64,000 nt of DNA from Methylobacterium sp. E-065 (lineage in GTDB: Bacteria; Pseudomonadota; Alphaproteobacteria; Rhizobiales; Beijerinckiaceae), in the NCBI RefSeq assembly GCF_022829605.1, contig NZ_JAKSYD010000296.1:62001-126000 (forward strand), written 5' to 3'. The position numbers were made by a program, and so were the translations under genes. Position 1 is the stretch's first letter; each line of letters begins with the position of its first letter. The notes under the pieces were generated by a model. That model was not told the DNA's origin. It was given only the letters and a program-made list of their open reading frames with translations, and ran no database searches. This document shows positions 37,754 to 45,719 of the stretch, piece after piece.

Positions 37754-39141
37754 TGGCCTCAGGCCGCGCCGGCAACCCGCCGCTCCCCGGCCTGCGGACG
37801 GCGCGGCCCCCGGTCGCGCACCGCCCGGTGCCGCCGGATCAGGACGAGGACGCGGTGCTGCGGGCCATGCAGGCCGGAGGCGGCGTCCGTCTGCTCGGCC
37901 TGCGCATCGTGATCGTGCTGGTGCTGCTGATGGCGGCCCAGGCCTATGACGGCTCGCTGCACGCCCTGAGCCACTGGTTCATCCTCGCCCTCTACGGCCT
38001 GGGCACGGTCTGGTTCGGGCTGCGCGAGCGGGGCGGCGGGCCGGCGGCGGCGGCCTATAGCTGGGCCGGCACCGGGCTCAATGCGGGGCTCGCCGTCTAC
38101 GTGCTGATCGAGCACATGCTGGCCGGCGGCGGGGCCGGCCTCGGCGCCGACGCGGTGAGCCGCCTCCCGGCCTTCCTGCTCCTGCTCCAGACCGGCCTGA
38201 GCATGCGGGTGGCCCAGACCGTGGTGTTCTGCGGCGTCGTCATCGCCTGCTGGAGCGCGACGTTCCTGATCGGGCTGGCGGATCCGGAGCTGTTCCCGAA
38301 CGCGGAGACGTTTCCGACCGCGCAGCTCACGGGGCTGGCCACCTTCGCGGCGGCGGGCCTGCTGGTGGTGGACGGGGTGGTTCGCCTGCGCGCCGCGGTG
38401 GCGCGGGCCCTGCGCATGGAGCACGAGCGGACCCTGCTGGCGCGCTTCGTGCCCGATGCGGTCGCCCTCGATCTCTCGGCCGAGGGCGGCGATTCCGCGC
38501 TGGGCGTCCACCGGCGCCACGCCTGCCTGATGATCCTCGACATCCGCGGCTTCTCCCGGCTCTCGGGCGATCACCCGCCCGAGACCATGGTGCTGGCGCT
38601 GCTCGCCGTGCGGGCGGCCGCGCAGGCGGCGGTGGCCGAGGCGGGCGGCCTCGTGGACAAGTATATCGGCGACGCGGTGCTGGTGCAGTTCGTGGTCGGC
38701 TCACCCGACGCGCAGGCGCGGGCGGCTTTGGCCTGCGCCTGCGCGCTCCGCCACCGGATCGCGGATCTCAACGCGGCACGGGCGGCCAAGGGGCTGTTCA
38801 CGCTCCGGGTCGTGGTCGCCCTGCACGCGGGCGACCTGCTGGTCGGGGTGTTCGACGACGGGGTCCGGGCCGAATACACGGTGCTGGGCCCGGCCATGAA
38901 CGCCCTGTCGCGGATCGAGGCCCAGGCCAAGGCGGCCGACCTCGATCTCGCCGCCTCGGGGGATTTTTTGGATCTTTTACGGGGGGCGCTGCCGGAGGGG
39001 ATCCGGGCGCTTCCGGTGCCGGGGGCGGTGCTGCCCGAGGGGCTCACCCTGTTCGCCGTGGCGGCGGAGCCGGATCCCGATCCGACCCGCCCGCGCTTGC
39101 GGATCCCGACATCGGGTCCGGCCGCACCGGCCCAGGGCTGA
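37753..39141 (+). CDS. Membrane adenylate/guanylate cyclase, class III
   Basis: A 462-residue protein with six hydrophobic segments (about residues 45-215: IVIVLVLLMAAQAYDG, WFILALYGLGTVWFGL, and others) and a C-terminal class III cyclase domain. Metal-binding Asp residues lie in LMILDIRGFSRL and GGLVDKYIGDAVLVQF; EYTVLGPAMNALSRIEA holds the transition-state region. It should make cAMP in response to a membrane signal. ATGA overlap with hflX suggests coupled translation. Confidence 0.9.
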   Translation: MASGRAGNPPLPGLRTARPPVAHRPVPPDQDEDAVLRAMQAGGGVRLLGLRIVIVLVLLMAAQAYDGSLHALSHWFILALYGLGTVWFGLRERGGGPAAAAYSWAGTGLNAGLAVYVLIEHMLAGGGAGLGADAVSRLPAFLLLLQTGLSMRVAQTVVFCGVVIACWSATFLIGLADPELFPNAETFPTAQLTGLATFAAAGLLVVDGVVRLRAAVARALRMEHERTLLARFVPDAVALDLSAEGGDSALGVHRRHACLMILDIRGFSRLSGDHPPETMVLALLAVRAAAQAAVAEAGGLVDKYIGDAVLVQFVVGSPDAQARAALACACALRHRIADLNAARAAKGLFTLRVVVALHAGDLLVGVFDDGVRAEYTVLGPAMNALSRIEAQAKAADLDLAASGDFLDLLRGALPEGIRALPVPGAVLPEGLTLFAVAAEPDPDPTRPRLRIPTSGPAAPAQG

Positions 39142-39211
39142 GCGCGGGGCCCCGCTCCCGTGGGGGCCTGCAGATCCACATGTCGGCCGCCGACGATAGC
39201 CGCGTGTGCAT

Positions 39212-39408
39212 CCCCTCGCCCCGCTTGCGGGGAGAGGGCTCCGGTGACTTTGTCGTCACCGGAGCGAGGCGGCAGCCGAAGGTTAGGGGGCGGTTGAGGA
39301 CGAGACTCCTCCGGAATCGCCCCCTCACCGCCGCTCCGGCTTCGCCTGCGCTTCCCGCATGGACGACGAGGTCCATGCGGGCCTCTCCCCGCACGCGGGG
39401 AGAGGGGG
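39212..39408. repeat. Approx. 200-bp palindrome-bounded dispersed repeat, copy 2
   Basis: This is the inverted counterpart of 1870-2067: the same boundary palindromes (CCCCTCGCCCCGC/GCGGGGAGAGGG), the inner CCCGCATGGAC..GTCCATGCGGG, and a shared core with AACCTTCGGCTGCCGCCTCG in reverse. The rest of 39142-39599 shows no gene. Confidence 0.8.
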
Positions 39409-39599
39409 AAGGCCGCGCCCTGCCGCCTACGTCGCGATCCGCTGGCGCTGTGTGGCTCCCGTAGCCCACCCGAGCGCGGCGAAGCCGGCCCCCACCGCCA
39501 TCGCCTGAGCCGCCCTGCGCCATGACGCCCGCCACCGGAACCGGGCGGAGTCTAATCCGTTCGGTCGTCGCGGCGCAGCGTCGCGGAGAACGGGACCCC

Positions 39600-39830
39600 A
39601 TGAACAAGCTCATCCTCGGCGCGACGCTCGCGCTCGGCCTCACCCTCGGCGCCGCCAGCCCGACCCTGGCGGCCCCCGGCGACGGCCTCGACCGCAACGC
39701 CGCCGCCACGGGCAACAGCAATATGGCCGGCATGCACCGCAACGCCCGGATGCAGTCGCGGATGATGCGCCACCGCATGATGCACCGGCACCACCACCGC
39801 CACCACATGATGCGCCGTCATATGCGCTGA
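39600..39830 (+). CDS. Small secreted His/Met-rich protein
   Basis: A 76-residue protein. After the signal peptide (LILGATLALGLTLGAASPTLAA) the mature part is dominated by Met, His and Arg, ending MMHRHHHRHHMMRRHMR. This composition suggests periplasmic metal (Cu, Ni or Zn) binding, but no family is recognised. ATG 39600 is preceded by GGAGAACGGG. Confidence 0.65.
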   Translation: MNKLILGATLALGLTLGAASPTLAAPGDGLDRNAAATGNSNMAGMHRNARMQSRMMRHRMMHRHHHRHHMMRRHMR

Positions 39831-39885
39831 GCATTGCGTTCGTCGGTTCGAGCAGTCCCAGAGCCTGTTCGAACCGAGGATCCTG

Positions 39886-39990
39886 GGTTTCCAAAGGGCC
39901 ATGCCCTTTGGCGGGTTCTTAGGGCGGAGCCCTGAGACGGCCTCCAGGGCTCCGCCCTGGACCCGCGAAAGGTCTCGACCTTTCGAAACC
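39886..39990 (-). repeat. Multi-hairpin dispersed repeat, copy C
   Basis: Bounded by GGTTT and AAACC, it contains CCAAAGGGC/GCCCTTTGG, AGGGCGGAGCCCT, CAGGGCTCCGCCCTG and AAAGGTCTCGACCTTT. Inverted relative to copy A. It lies 120 bp upstream of the PhnD-like gene. Confidence 0.88.
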
Positions 39991-40113
39991 GGAACTGGCA
40001 CCGTCCGCACGACACCGGGCGCGCCCGTCAATGCGGGTGCCGGACGGCGCACCTTCTGCTACGCCCCCGGTCTCGAGCCCCCACCCAAGCGGGGGCCGCA
40101 CCGCGAGGATGGG

Positions 40114-41004
40114 ATGCTGGGATCGGGACGGTTGGGGCGGTTCGCCCTGGGATGCCTCGCGGCGCTCGCCGCCATCGCCCCCGCGCAGGCCCAGACCAAG
40201 CCGGTCCCACCCCTGGTCTTCACCGGCATCCCCGATCAGGACGAGAGCCGCCTCGTCGAGCGCTTCGGCAAGGTCGCTGCCGACCTGGAGTCCAAGCTCG
40301 GCGTGCCGGTGCGCTACCTTCCGGTGAAGAGCTACCCGGCGGCGGTCACCGCCTTCACCAACGGGCAGGTGCAGCTCGCGTGGTTCGGCGGCTTCACCGG
40401 GGTCCAGGCCCGCAAGGCCGTGCCGGGCGCCCAGGCGATCGCGCAGGGCGCCGAGGACGCGGCGTTCAAGACCTACCTCATCGCCAATGCCGCCACCGGG
40501 CTGAAGCCCGACACGGAATTTCCGAAGGCCATCGCGGACAAGACCTTCACGTTCGGCGCCCGCGCCTCGACCTCCGGGCGGCTGATGCCGGAATACTTCA
40601 TCCGGCAGGCTTTTCCGGGGAAGAGCCCCGAGCAGGTTTTTGCCCGGGTCGGCTTCTCGGGCGATCACAGCCGCACCATCCAGCTGGTCCAGTCCGGCGC
40701 CTTCGCGGTCGGCGCCGTCGACTACTCGGTCTGGGACCTCGACACCAAGGCCGGCAAGGTCGACCCCAAGGCGGTCTCGGTGATCTGGGAGAGCCCGCCC
40801 TTCCCCGATTACCAGTGGACCGTCCGGGGCGACGTGGACCAGATCTACGGGGCGGGCTTCACCGAGCGGCTGCGGGCGGCGCTCACCGGCATCACCGATC
40901 CGGCGATCCTGGAGCCGTTCGGGCGCTCCAAGTTCATCCCGGTGACCAATGCCGCCTACGCGCCCCTGGTCGAGGTCGGCCGGTCCACCGGCCTGCTGGA
41001 CTGA
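40114..41004 (+). CDS. PhnD-like ABC substrate-binding protein, putative selenate type
   Basis: A 296-residue periplasmic protein with a signal peptide (FALGCLAALAAIAPAQAQ). The fold is PhnD-like, with FTGIPDQDESRLVERFGKVA, KSYPAAVTAFTNGQVQLAWFGG, QAIAQGAEDAAFKTYLIAN and FGARASTSGRLMPEYFIRQ. These agree with the family I recall as putative selenate ABC binding protein (TIGR04553), not with true phosphonate receptors. ATG 40114 starts the signal peptide. The ATPase gene follows after 5 bases. Confidence 0.78.
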   Translation: MLGSGRLGRFALGCLAALAAIAPAQAQTKPVPPLVFTGIPDQDESRLVERFGKVAADLESKLGVPVRYLPVKSYPAAVTAFTNGQVQLAWFGGFTGVQARKAVPGAQAIAQGAEDAAFKTYLIANAATGLKPDTEFPKAIADKTFTFGARASTSGRLMPEYFIRQAFPGKSPEQVFARVGFSGDHSRTIQLVQSGAFAVGAVDYSVWDLDTKAGKVDPKAVSVIWESPPFPDYQWTVRGDVDQIYGAGFTERLRAALTGITDPAILEPFGRSKFIPVTNAAYAPLVEVGRSTGLLD

Positions 41005-41009
41005 ACCGC

Positions 41010-41678
41010 GTGGCGGGCAGCCCGGTCCTCGTCCTCGACAACGCCTCTGCGGCCTATGACGGGCGCCCGGTTCTGCCGGGTATCGACCTGACGGTGCGGG
41101 CGGGCGAGCGGGTCGCGCTGATGGGCCGCTCGGGGGCCGGCAAGTCGACCCTGATCGGCCTGATCCACGGGCAGGCCCCCAACCGGGTGGCCCTGGTGCC
41201 CCAGGCCGCCGCCCTGGTGCGCCCGCTCTCGGTGTTCCACAACGTCTATATGGGCCGCCTCGACCGGCGCTCGACCCTCCACAACCTGCGCAATCTGGTC
41301 CGGCCGGCACGCGCCGACGTCGCAGACGTCGAAACCATCCTCGACCGGGTCGGGCTGGCGGACCGGCTCTGGGCGAAGGCCGGGGAATTGTCGGGCGGCC
41401 AGCAGCAGCGCGTCTCGGTGGCCCGCGCCCTCTACAACGGACGGCCCATTCTGGTGGGCGACGAGCCGGTCTCGGCGCTCGACCGCCAGCAGGGCGGCCG
41501 GATCCTCGCCGAGCTGGCCCGGAGTCACGAGACCCTGATCCTGGCGCTCCACGACGTCGCGCTGGCGCTGGCCCATACCGACCGGATCGTGGTGCTGGAG
41601 GCGGGCCGGATCGTCCTCGACGCGCCGGTGAAGGATTGTGATCCGGCGCGGCTCAAGCCCTTCTACGCGGCGGCCTGA
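41010..41678 (+). CDS. ABC transporter ATPase, PhnC-like
   Basis: A 222-residue ATPase: Walker A GRSGAGKST, signature LSGGQQQRVSVARAL, Walker B ILVGDEPVSALD and H-loop LALHDVAL. It is shorter than typical PhnC (about 260 aa). GTG 41010 is the only close start after the binding-protein stop. No permease gene follows; the next gene is on the opposite strand. Confidence 0.87.
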   Translation: MAGSPVLVLDNASAAYDGRPVLPGIDLTVRAGERVALMGRSGAGKSTLIGLIHGQAPNRVALVPQAAALVRPLSVFHNVYMGRLDRRSTLHNLRNLVRPARADVADVETILDRVGLADRLWAKAGELSGGQQQRVSVARALYNGRPILVGDEPVSALDRQQGGRILAELARSHETLILALHDVALALAHTDRIVVLEAGRIVLDAPVKDCDPARLKPFYAAA

Positions 41679-41734
41679 TCCGGGTCTGCGCGGCCTGCTT
41701 CGCGATCGCGTCGGACGGGTGCTTCGCGATCGCG

Positions 41735-41968
41735 TCAGGGTCTGGCGCCGCGCTCACGCACCTGTTCGGCCTGCAGGGCGTTGAGATAGCCGGTCAGCCG
41801 CCCGCTCACCGCCGGATCGGCGCATTGCACCCAGAGCGGCGCCGGCAGGGCCCGGACGGGCAGGCGCAGCAGGAACGCCTCGGCCGACAGGGCCGCCTCC
41901 CGCTCGGAGCCGGCGGCCAGCAGGCGCGCCCCCGCCTTCGTGCCGATCAGGATCGCGATCGTGGCCAT
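41735..41968 (-). CDS. Small hypothetical protein
   Basis: A 77-residue frame: TIAILIGTKAGARLLAAGSEREA, then FLLRLPVRALPAPLWVQCADPAVSG and LNALQAEQVRERG. No family recognised. It lies 75 bp downstream of the glycosyltransferase on the same strand and may be cotranscribed. Confidence 0.5.
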   Translation of the reverse strand: MATIAILIGTKAGARLLAAGSEREAALSAEAFLLRLPVRALPAPLWVQCADPAVSGRLTGYLNALQAEQVRERGARP

Positions 41969-42042
41969 GATGACGATCCAGGGTTGATGAGACACAGCAA
42001 GACGACAACGACGCGGATGCGCGAAGCGTTGCGCCGGCGTCG

Positions 42043-44001
42043 TCAGCGCATCGCATGCCGGGTTTGCCGGGCGCCGGCTTGCGCGTGGAGCCGCAGAGGA
42101 CCGCGTTGCGAGGTGCGCGCCAAGCCGTGCGGCGTCTTGTTCCAGTGCTCCGGGGCGCGGACCAGTTCGACCAGCGCCAGCCAAGCCGCCACGCTGACCA
42201 GCAGGAAGTAGACCGGCATCCCCAGGGCGTACGGGGCGAAATTGCCCCAGCGGCGGCGGATGCAGCCGCGCAGGGCGGGGAGGATGAGGGCCCCGAGCCC
42301 GGTCCCAAGCAGGGTGATGGCGAGCCCCGTGTCGAGATTGTCCAGGAAGCGGGGAGCGACCGGGATCTCGCGGACGAGAAAGGACCAGATCGCCGCCGCG
42401 AGACAGCCCGGGTAGACCAAGGCCGAGACCACCGTGCCGGGGACCAGGGCCGTGGCGCAGAGCGTCTCCAGCGCGCCGAGGCGGCGCGCATTGGCGAGCG
42501 GGCTGCGCCCATGGGCGAGGCTCGTCTGCGTGAGGCCCTTGAGCCAGCGGATGCGCTGGCCGAGCCACGGCCTGAACCGATTGGGCGCCTCCTCGGTGGT
42601 GGCACTCGGCAGATCGCCGACCGTGTAGCCCGCGAGCGCCAGTCGCATCCCGAGATCGGCATCCTCGGTGACATTGTGGGCATTCCAGCCGCCCAGGTCC
42701 CGCAGCACCCGGACGCGCAGGTGCATCGAGGTGCCGCCGAGCGGGACCGGCAGCCGGCACCGTGCGAGCGCCGGGTTCAGAACGTCGAACAGACCGGCAT
42801 ATTCCACGGCATAGGCGCGGGTGAGCCAGCAATCGTCGGCATTGTCGATCACGAGCCGCCCCTGGAGGCAGGCAGTGTGCTGGGGCAGGCGCGCGAACAG
42901 CGCGGCGGACAGGCGCAATTGCCCGGGATCCGGATCGTCCTCCGCGTCGTAGACCGTGAGCAGCTCTCCCCGGGCCAGCGGCAGGCCGACATTGAGCGCC
43001 TGCGGCTTGGTGCGCGGGCCGCCCGGCGGCACCACGATCACCTCGAACCGGGCGGGCAGGGGGATCCGGGCGAGCATCGCCCGCATCCCCAGATCGTCGG
43101 CCTCGATCAGCAGCTTGATGTCCAGCTTGGCCGGGGGATAATCGAGCGCCGCCAGTGCCCGCAGCAGCGCCTGAACCACCGCGGTCTCTCGGTAGAGGGG
43201 CACCAGGACGGTGTAGACCGGCAGGGCGGAATCGCTGAGGGGCGGCACCGCAGCCGTGATCGGCGCTGCAATCGCCAGGGCTGCAAGGCGGACGGTCGTC
43301 ATGGCCAGGAACAGGCTCTGCACGATCAGCCCCACGCCGCGGGCGAGCGGCGCCGGAAGCGCGGCCCAGAGGGAGAGCCCCGCGGTGAGCGTGAGGGCCA
43401 GGACCAGCAACCACCAGACGGCCGACTCGTGCGCGTTCGCCTGCCCGGGCGCGTGCCACGCCCGATCCTGCGCGGCGTAATCCGCCACCTGCTTCGGGAT
43501 CGCGGCGAACACAGCCTCGCGCAGGTGGGTCGGGCTGGTGATGGCCACCGGGCCGATCCGGCGTGGGCTGCCGAGCAGGCTCGCGATGATCTGGCCGCGC
43601 GGTGCCACCACCCAGGGCACCACCGAGCCGGATGCCAGCGGCGCGAGACCGGTGACCAGACTCTCGGGAAAGCGCAGGCCCGGACCGAACCGGATCGGGC
43701 CGGCCAAATAGGGGGCCCCGAGCGCCCGGGCGAGGGCGCGGTAATACGCCGCCTCCTCCATCAGGCCGGCATTCAGCAGCGCAGTCGCCGCATCCGTGCC
43801 GGCCTTGGCCGCGTCGGCGGCGGCCCGGATCAGCACCCGGCACTCCACGCCCTCCGCCAGCAGGAAGGCGATCTCCGGCGGCAGGCCGCCCGGCCCTGCC
43901 GACGAGCGCTGGAACGGCACGCCACGCTCCCCCGGTGGCCCCCGGACGTGATAGGGACGGCGGGTGAGCCAGTCCCTGTCCCCACGCTCCGATCGGAGCA
44001 C
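42043..44001 (-). CDS. GT2 membrane glycosyltransferase with GspE-like N-terminus
   Basis: A processive-type GT2 enzyme. An N-terminal MshEN/GspE-like domain (LLAEGVECRVLIRAAADAA, AYYRALARALGAPYL) precedes two membrane helices. The GT2 core follows: TVLVPLYRET, DXD-type YDAEDDPDPGQL, TEDADLGMRL and QRIRWLKG (the QxxRW motif of cellulose synthase-like enzymes). C-terminal helices complete it. It probably exports a polysaccharide from a nucleotide sugar. The start is uncertain: GTG 44001 avoids overlap with the divergent gene; ATGs at 44145 and 44184 are in frame. Confidence 0.83.
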   Translation of the reverse strand: MLRSERGDRDWLTRRPYHVRGPPGERGVPFQRSSAGPGGLPPEIAFLLAEGVECRVLIRAAADAAKAGTDAATALLNAGLMEEAAYYRALARALGAPYLAGPIRFGPGLRFPESLVTGLAPLASGSVVPWVVAPRGQIIASLLGSPRRIGPVAITSPTHLREAVFAAIPKQVADYAAQDRAWHAPGQANAHESAVWWLLVLALTLTAGLSLWAALPAPLARGVGLIVQSLFLAMTTVRLAALAIAAPITAAVPPLSDSALPVYTVLVPLYRETAVVQALLRALAALDYPPAKLDIKLLIEADDLGMRAMLARIPLPARFEVIVVPPGGPRTKPQALNVGLPLARGELLTVYDAEDDPDPGQLRLSAALFARLPQHTACLQGRLVIDNADDCWLTRAYAVEYAGLFDVLNPALARCRLPVPLGGTSMHLRVRVLRDLGGWNAHNVTEDADLGMRLALAGYTVGDLPSATTEEAPNRFRPWLGQRIRWLKGLTQTSLAHGRSPLANARRLGALETLCATALVPGTVVSALVYPGCLAAAIWSFLVREIPVAPRFLDNLDTGLAITLLGTGLGALILPALRGCIRRRWGNFAPYALGMPVYFLLVSVAAWLALVELVRAPEHWNKTPHGLARTSQRGPLRLHAQAGARQTRHAMR

Positions 44002-44113
44002 AGCCCACCTCTCGGAAGCGCCCACGGGAGTGGCGCGCTCAGAGGCAGCTCTAAACCCCTGTTTAGGCCCGCTCTCTTGCGCTGACCTTGCGTCCCTGCC
44101 GGGGAACGCCGGC

Positions 44114-45010
44114 GTGGCGCAGCACGGCGGGCGCTGCAGTCCCATCCGGTTCGCGGCGGCCGCACTCGCATTCGCCCTGTGCATTGTGTGGGGCGGCCCG
44201 CCACCGAGCGCCGCCGCAGCGGAGAGTCAGGCTGCGACGCCCGTCGTCACGGTGCCGGATTTCTGGAATCCGCGCAGCCGGGGCGAGCGGGTCGAGGCTC
44301 CCCAGACCGGCCGGGCGGTCCGCTTCCTCACAGATGACGAGTTCCCGCCGCTGCACTTCGCCGGCCCCGACGGCAACCCGACGGGTTTCGTGGTCGAACT
44401 CGCCCGCGCGGTCTGCGAGAAGCTCGCCATCACCTGCACGGTGCAGGCGCGCCGCTTCGACACCCTGCTCGACGCGCTGGACACCAAGCAGGGCGACGTG
44501 GTCGCGGCCGCGATCCCCCTGACGGCGGCCCTGCGCGAAAAATTCCTGGCGACCCGGCCGTATTTCCGCTGGCCAGCACGCTTCGCGGCCCGGACCGACA
44601 AGGGCCTACCAGTCCCCTCCGCGGCGGGGCTCGCCGGCCGCAGCGTCGGAGTGATGGCCGGCAGCGCGCATGCCGCCTACCTCAAGGCGTTCTTCCCGAA
44701 GGCGGTGCCAAAGGATTTCACCGACCTGACGGCGGCCGAGGGCGCGCTCAAGCGCGGGGAGATCGATTATCTCTTCGCCGACGGCCTCAACCTCGCCCTC
44801 TATGTCGGCGGCCAGGACGCGGAGAATTGCTGCGCGCTCACCGGCGGCGACTACCTGGAGAACCGCTATTTCGGGGAGGGCATCGGCCTGATCACCCGCC
44901 CGGAGGACGCCGCCCTCTCGCGCGCCCTGGATGATGCGCTCCAGCGCGTCTGGGACGACGGCAAGTACACCGAATTGTACCTGCGGTTCTTTCCGGTGAG
45001 CCCGTTCTGA
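44114..45010 (+). CDS. Family 3 substrate-binding protein
   Basis: A 298-residue periplasmic protein with a signal peptide (FAAAALAFALCIVWGGPPPSAAAAE). The PF00497 fold shows RFLTDDEFPPLHFAGPDGNPTGFVVELARAVCEKL, VVAAAIPLTAALREKFLATRPY and the closing WDDGKYTELYLRFF. Amino-acid-like ligands are usual. No permease or ATPase is linked. GTG 44114 is chosen because it puts the signal peptide at the start; an earlier GTG (43964) exists. Confidence 0.82.
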   Translation: MAQHGGRCSPIRFAAAALAFALCIVWGGPPPSAAAAESQAATPVVTVPDFWNPRSRGERVEAPQTGRAVRFLTDDEFPPLHFAGPDGNPTGFVVELARAVCEKLAITCTVQARRFDTLLDALDTKQGDVVAAAIPLTAALREKFLATRPYFRWPARFAARTDKGLPVPSAAGLAGRSVGVMAGSAHAAYLKAFFPKAVPKDFTDLTAAEGALKRGEIDYLFADGLNLALYVGGQDAENCCALTGGDYLENRYFGEGIGLITRPEDAALSRALDDALQRVWDDGKYTELYLRFFPVSPF

Positions 45011-45087
45011 GACACCAAGGCTTCCACTGGGAAGTGCGAATCGGGAATCCTGCACGGCGTCGGGTCCCCATGGATCAGGAGCGGCGC

Positions 45088-45315
45088 ATGACGGATCTGC
45101 TCGAGAAGGCCGTGGCGAAAGCACGGGTCCTCGCACCGGAGATGCAGGACGAGATTGCCCGCCTGATGCTGGCCTTCGTGGATGATGGGGCTTCCGTCTA
45201 TCGGTTTACGCCGGAGGAGGAGGCGGAACTCGACGAATCCGAAGCTGCGGCTGCACGTGGCGACTATGCCACGGATGCGGAGGTGCGCGCCATTTGGGCC
45301 AAGCATGGGCTGTGA
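45088..45315 (+). CDS. Antitoxin, RelB-like
   Basis: A 75-residue acidic protein: TDLLEKAVAKARVLAPEMQDEIARLMLAFVDD, then FTPEEEAELDESEAAAARGDYATDAEVRAIWAKHG, the standard ending of many type II antitoxins that bind a ParE/RelE toxin. ATG 45088 follows AGGAG at good spacing. The stop overlaps the toxin start by four bases. Confidence 0.83.
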   Translation: MTDLLEKAVAKARVLAPEMQDEIARLMLAFVDDGASVYRFTPEEEAELDESEAAAARGDYATDAEVRAIWAKHGL

Positions 45316-45590
45316 GACTGTGTCTAACCCGCCCCGCGGCTGACCAGCTCGATAGCGTGCTCGCCTACATCGCCCAGCGGAACGCGCAAGGCGCTCGTCG
45401 TGTGCAGAAGCGTCTGCAAGTGCTCACGGGCCTTCTGCTGCACCCTCCCTTCGTGGGTTCGATGACCGCCCGCGGTGACATCAGGCGCGTCGTGGCGCGT
45501 CCCTATCCCTATGACATCACCTATCGCGTCGCGGATGACGAGATCCTCGTCCTCAGTATTCGACAGACCGCTCGGCAACTGCGAACCTGA
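45312..45590 (+). CDS. Type II toxin, ParE/RelE family
   Basis: A 92-residue basic protein: RLCLTRPAADQLDSVLAYIAQRN, RRVQKRLQVL, PYPYDITYRVADDEILVLSIRQTARQ, the ParE/RelE fold. GTG 45312 overlaps the antitoxin stop (GTGA). It would act on gyrase or on translation; the type cannot be told apart here. Confidence 0.87.
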   Translation: MRLCLTRPAADQLDSVLAYIAQRNAQGARRVQKRLQVLTGLLLHPPFVGSMTARGDIRRVVARPYPYDITYRVADDEILVLSIRQTARQLRT

Positions 45591-45719
45591 ACGCCAGCGG
45601 AGGCGCCGTGTCGCCTCTGGTACGCGGAACTGAATCCCCGCCTTGCACCGCCGGGCGTTCCGCTCCGGTGCGAACCGCTCTAGGGTGAGCGCTCCCAATT
45701 CGCGCTCATCCCAGAAGAC

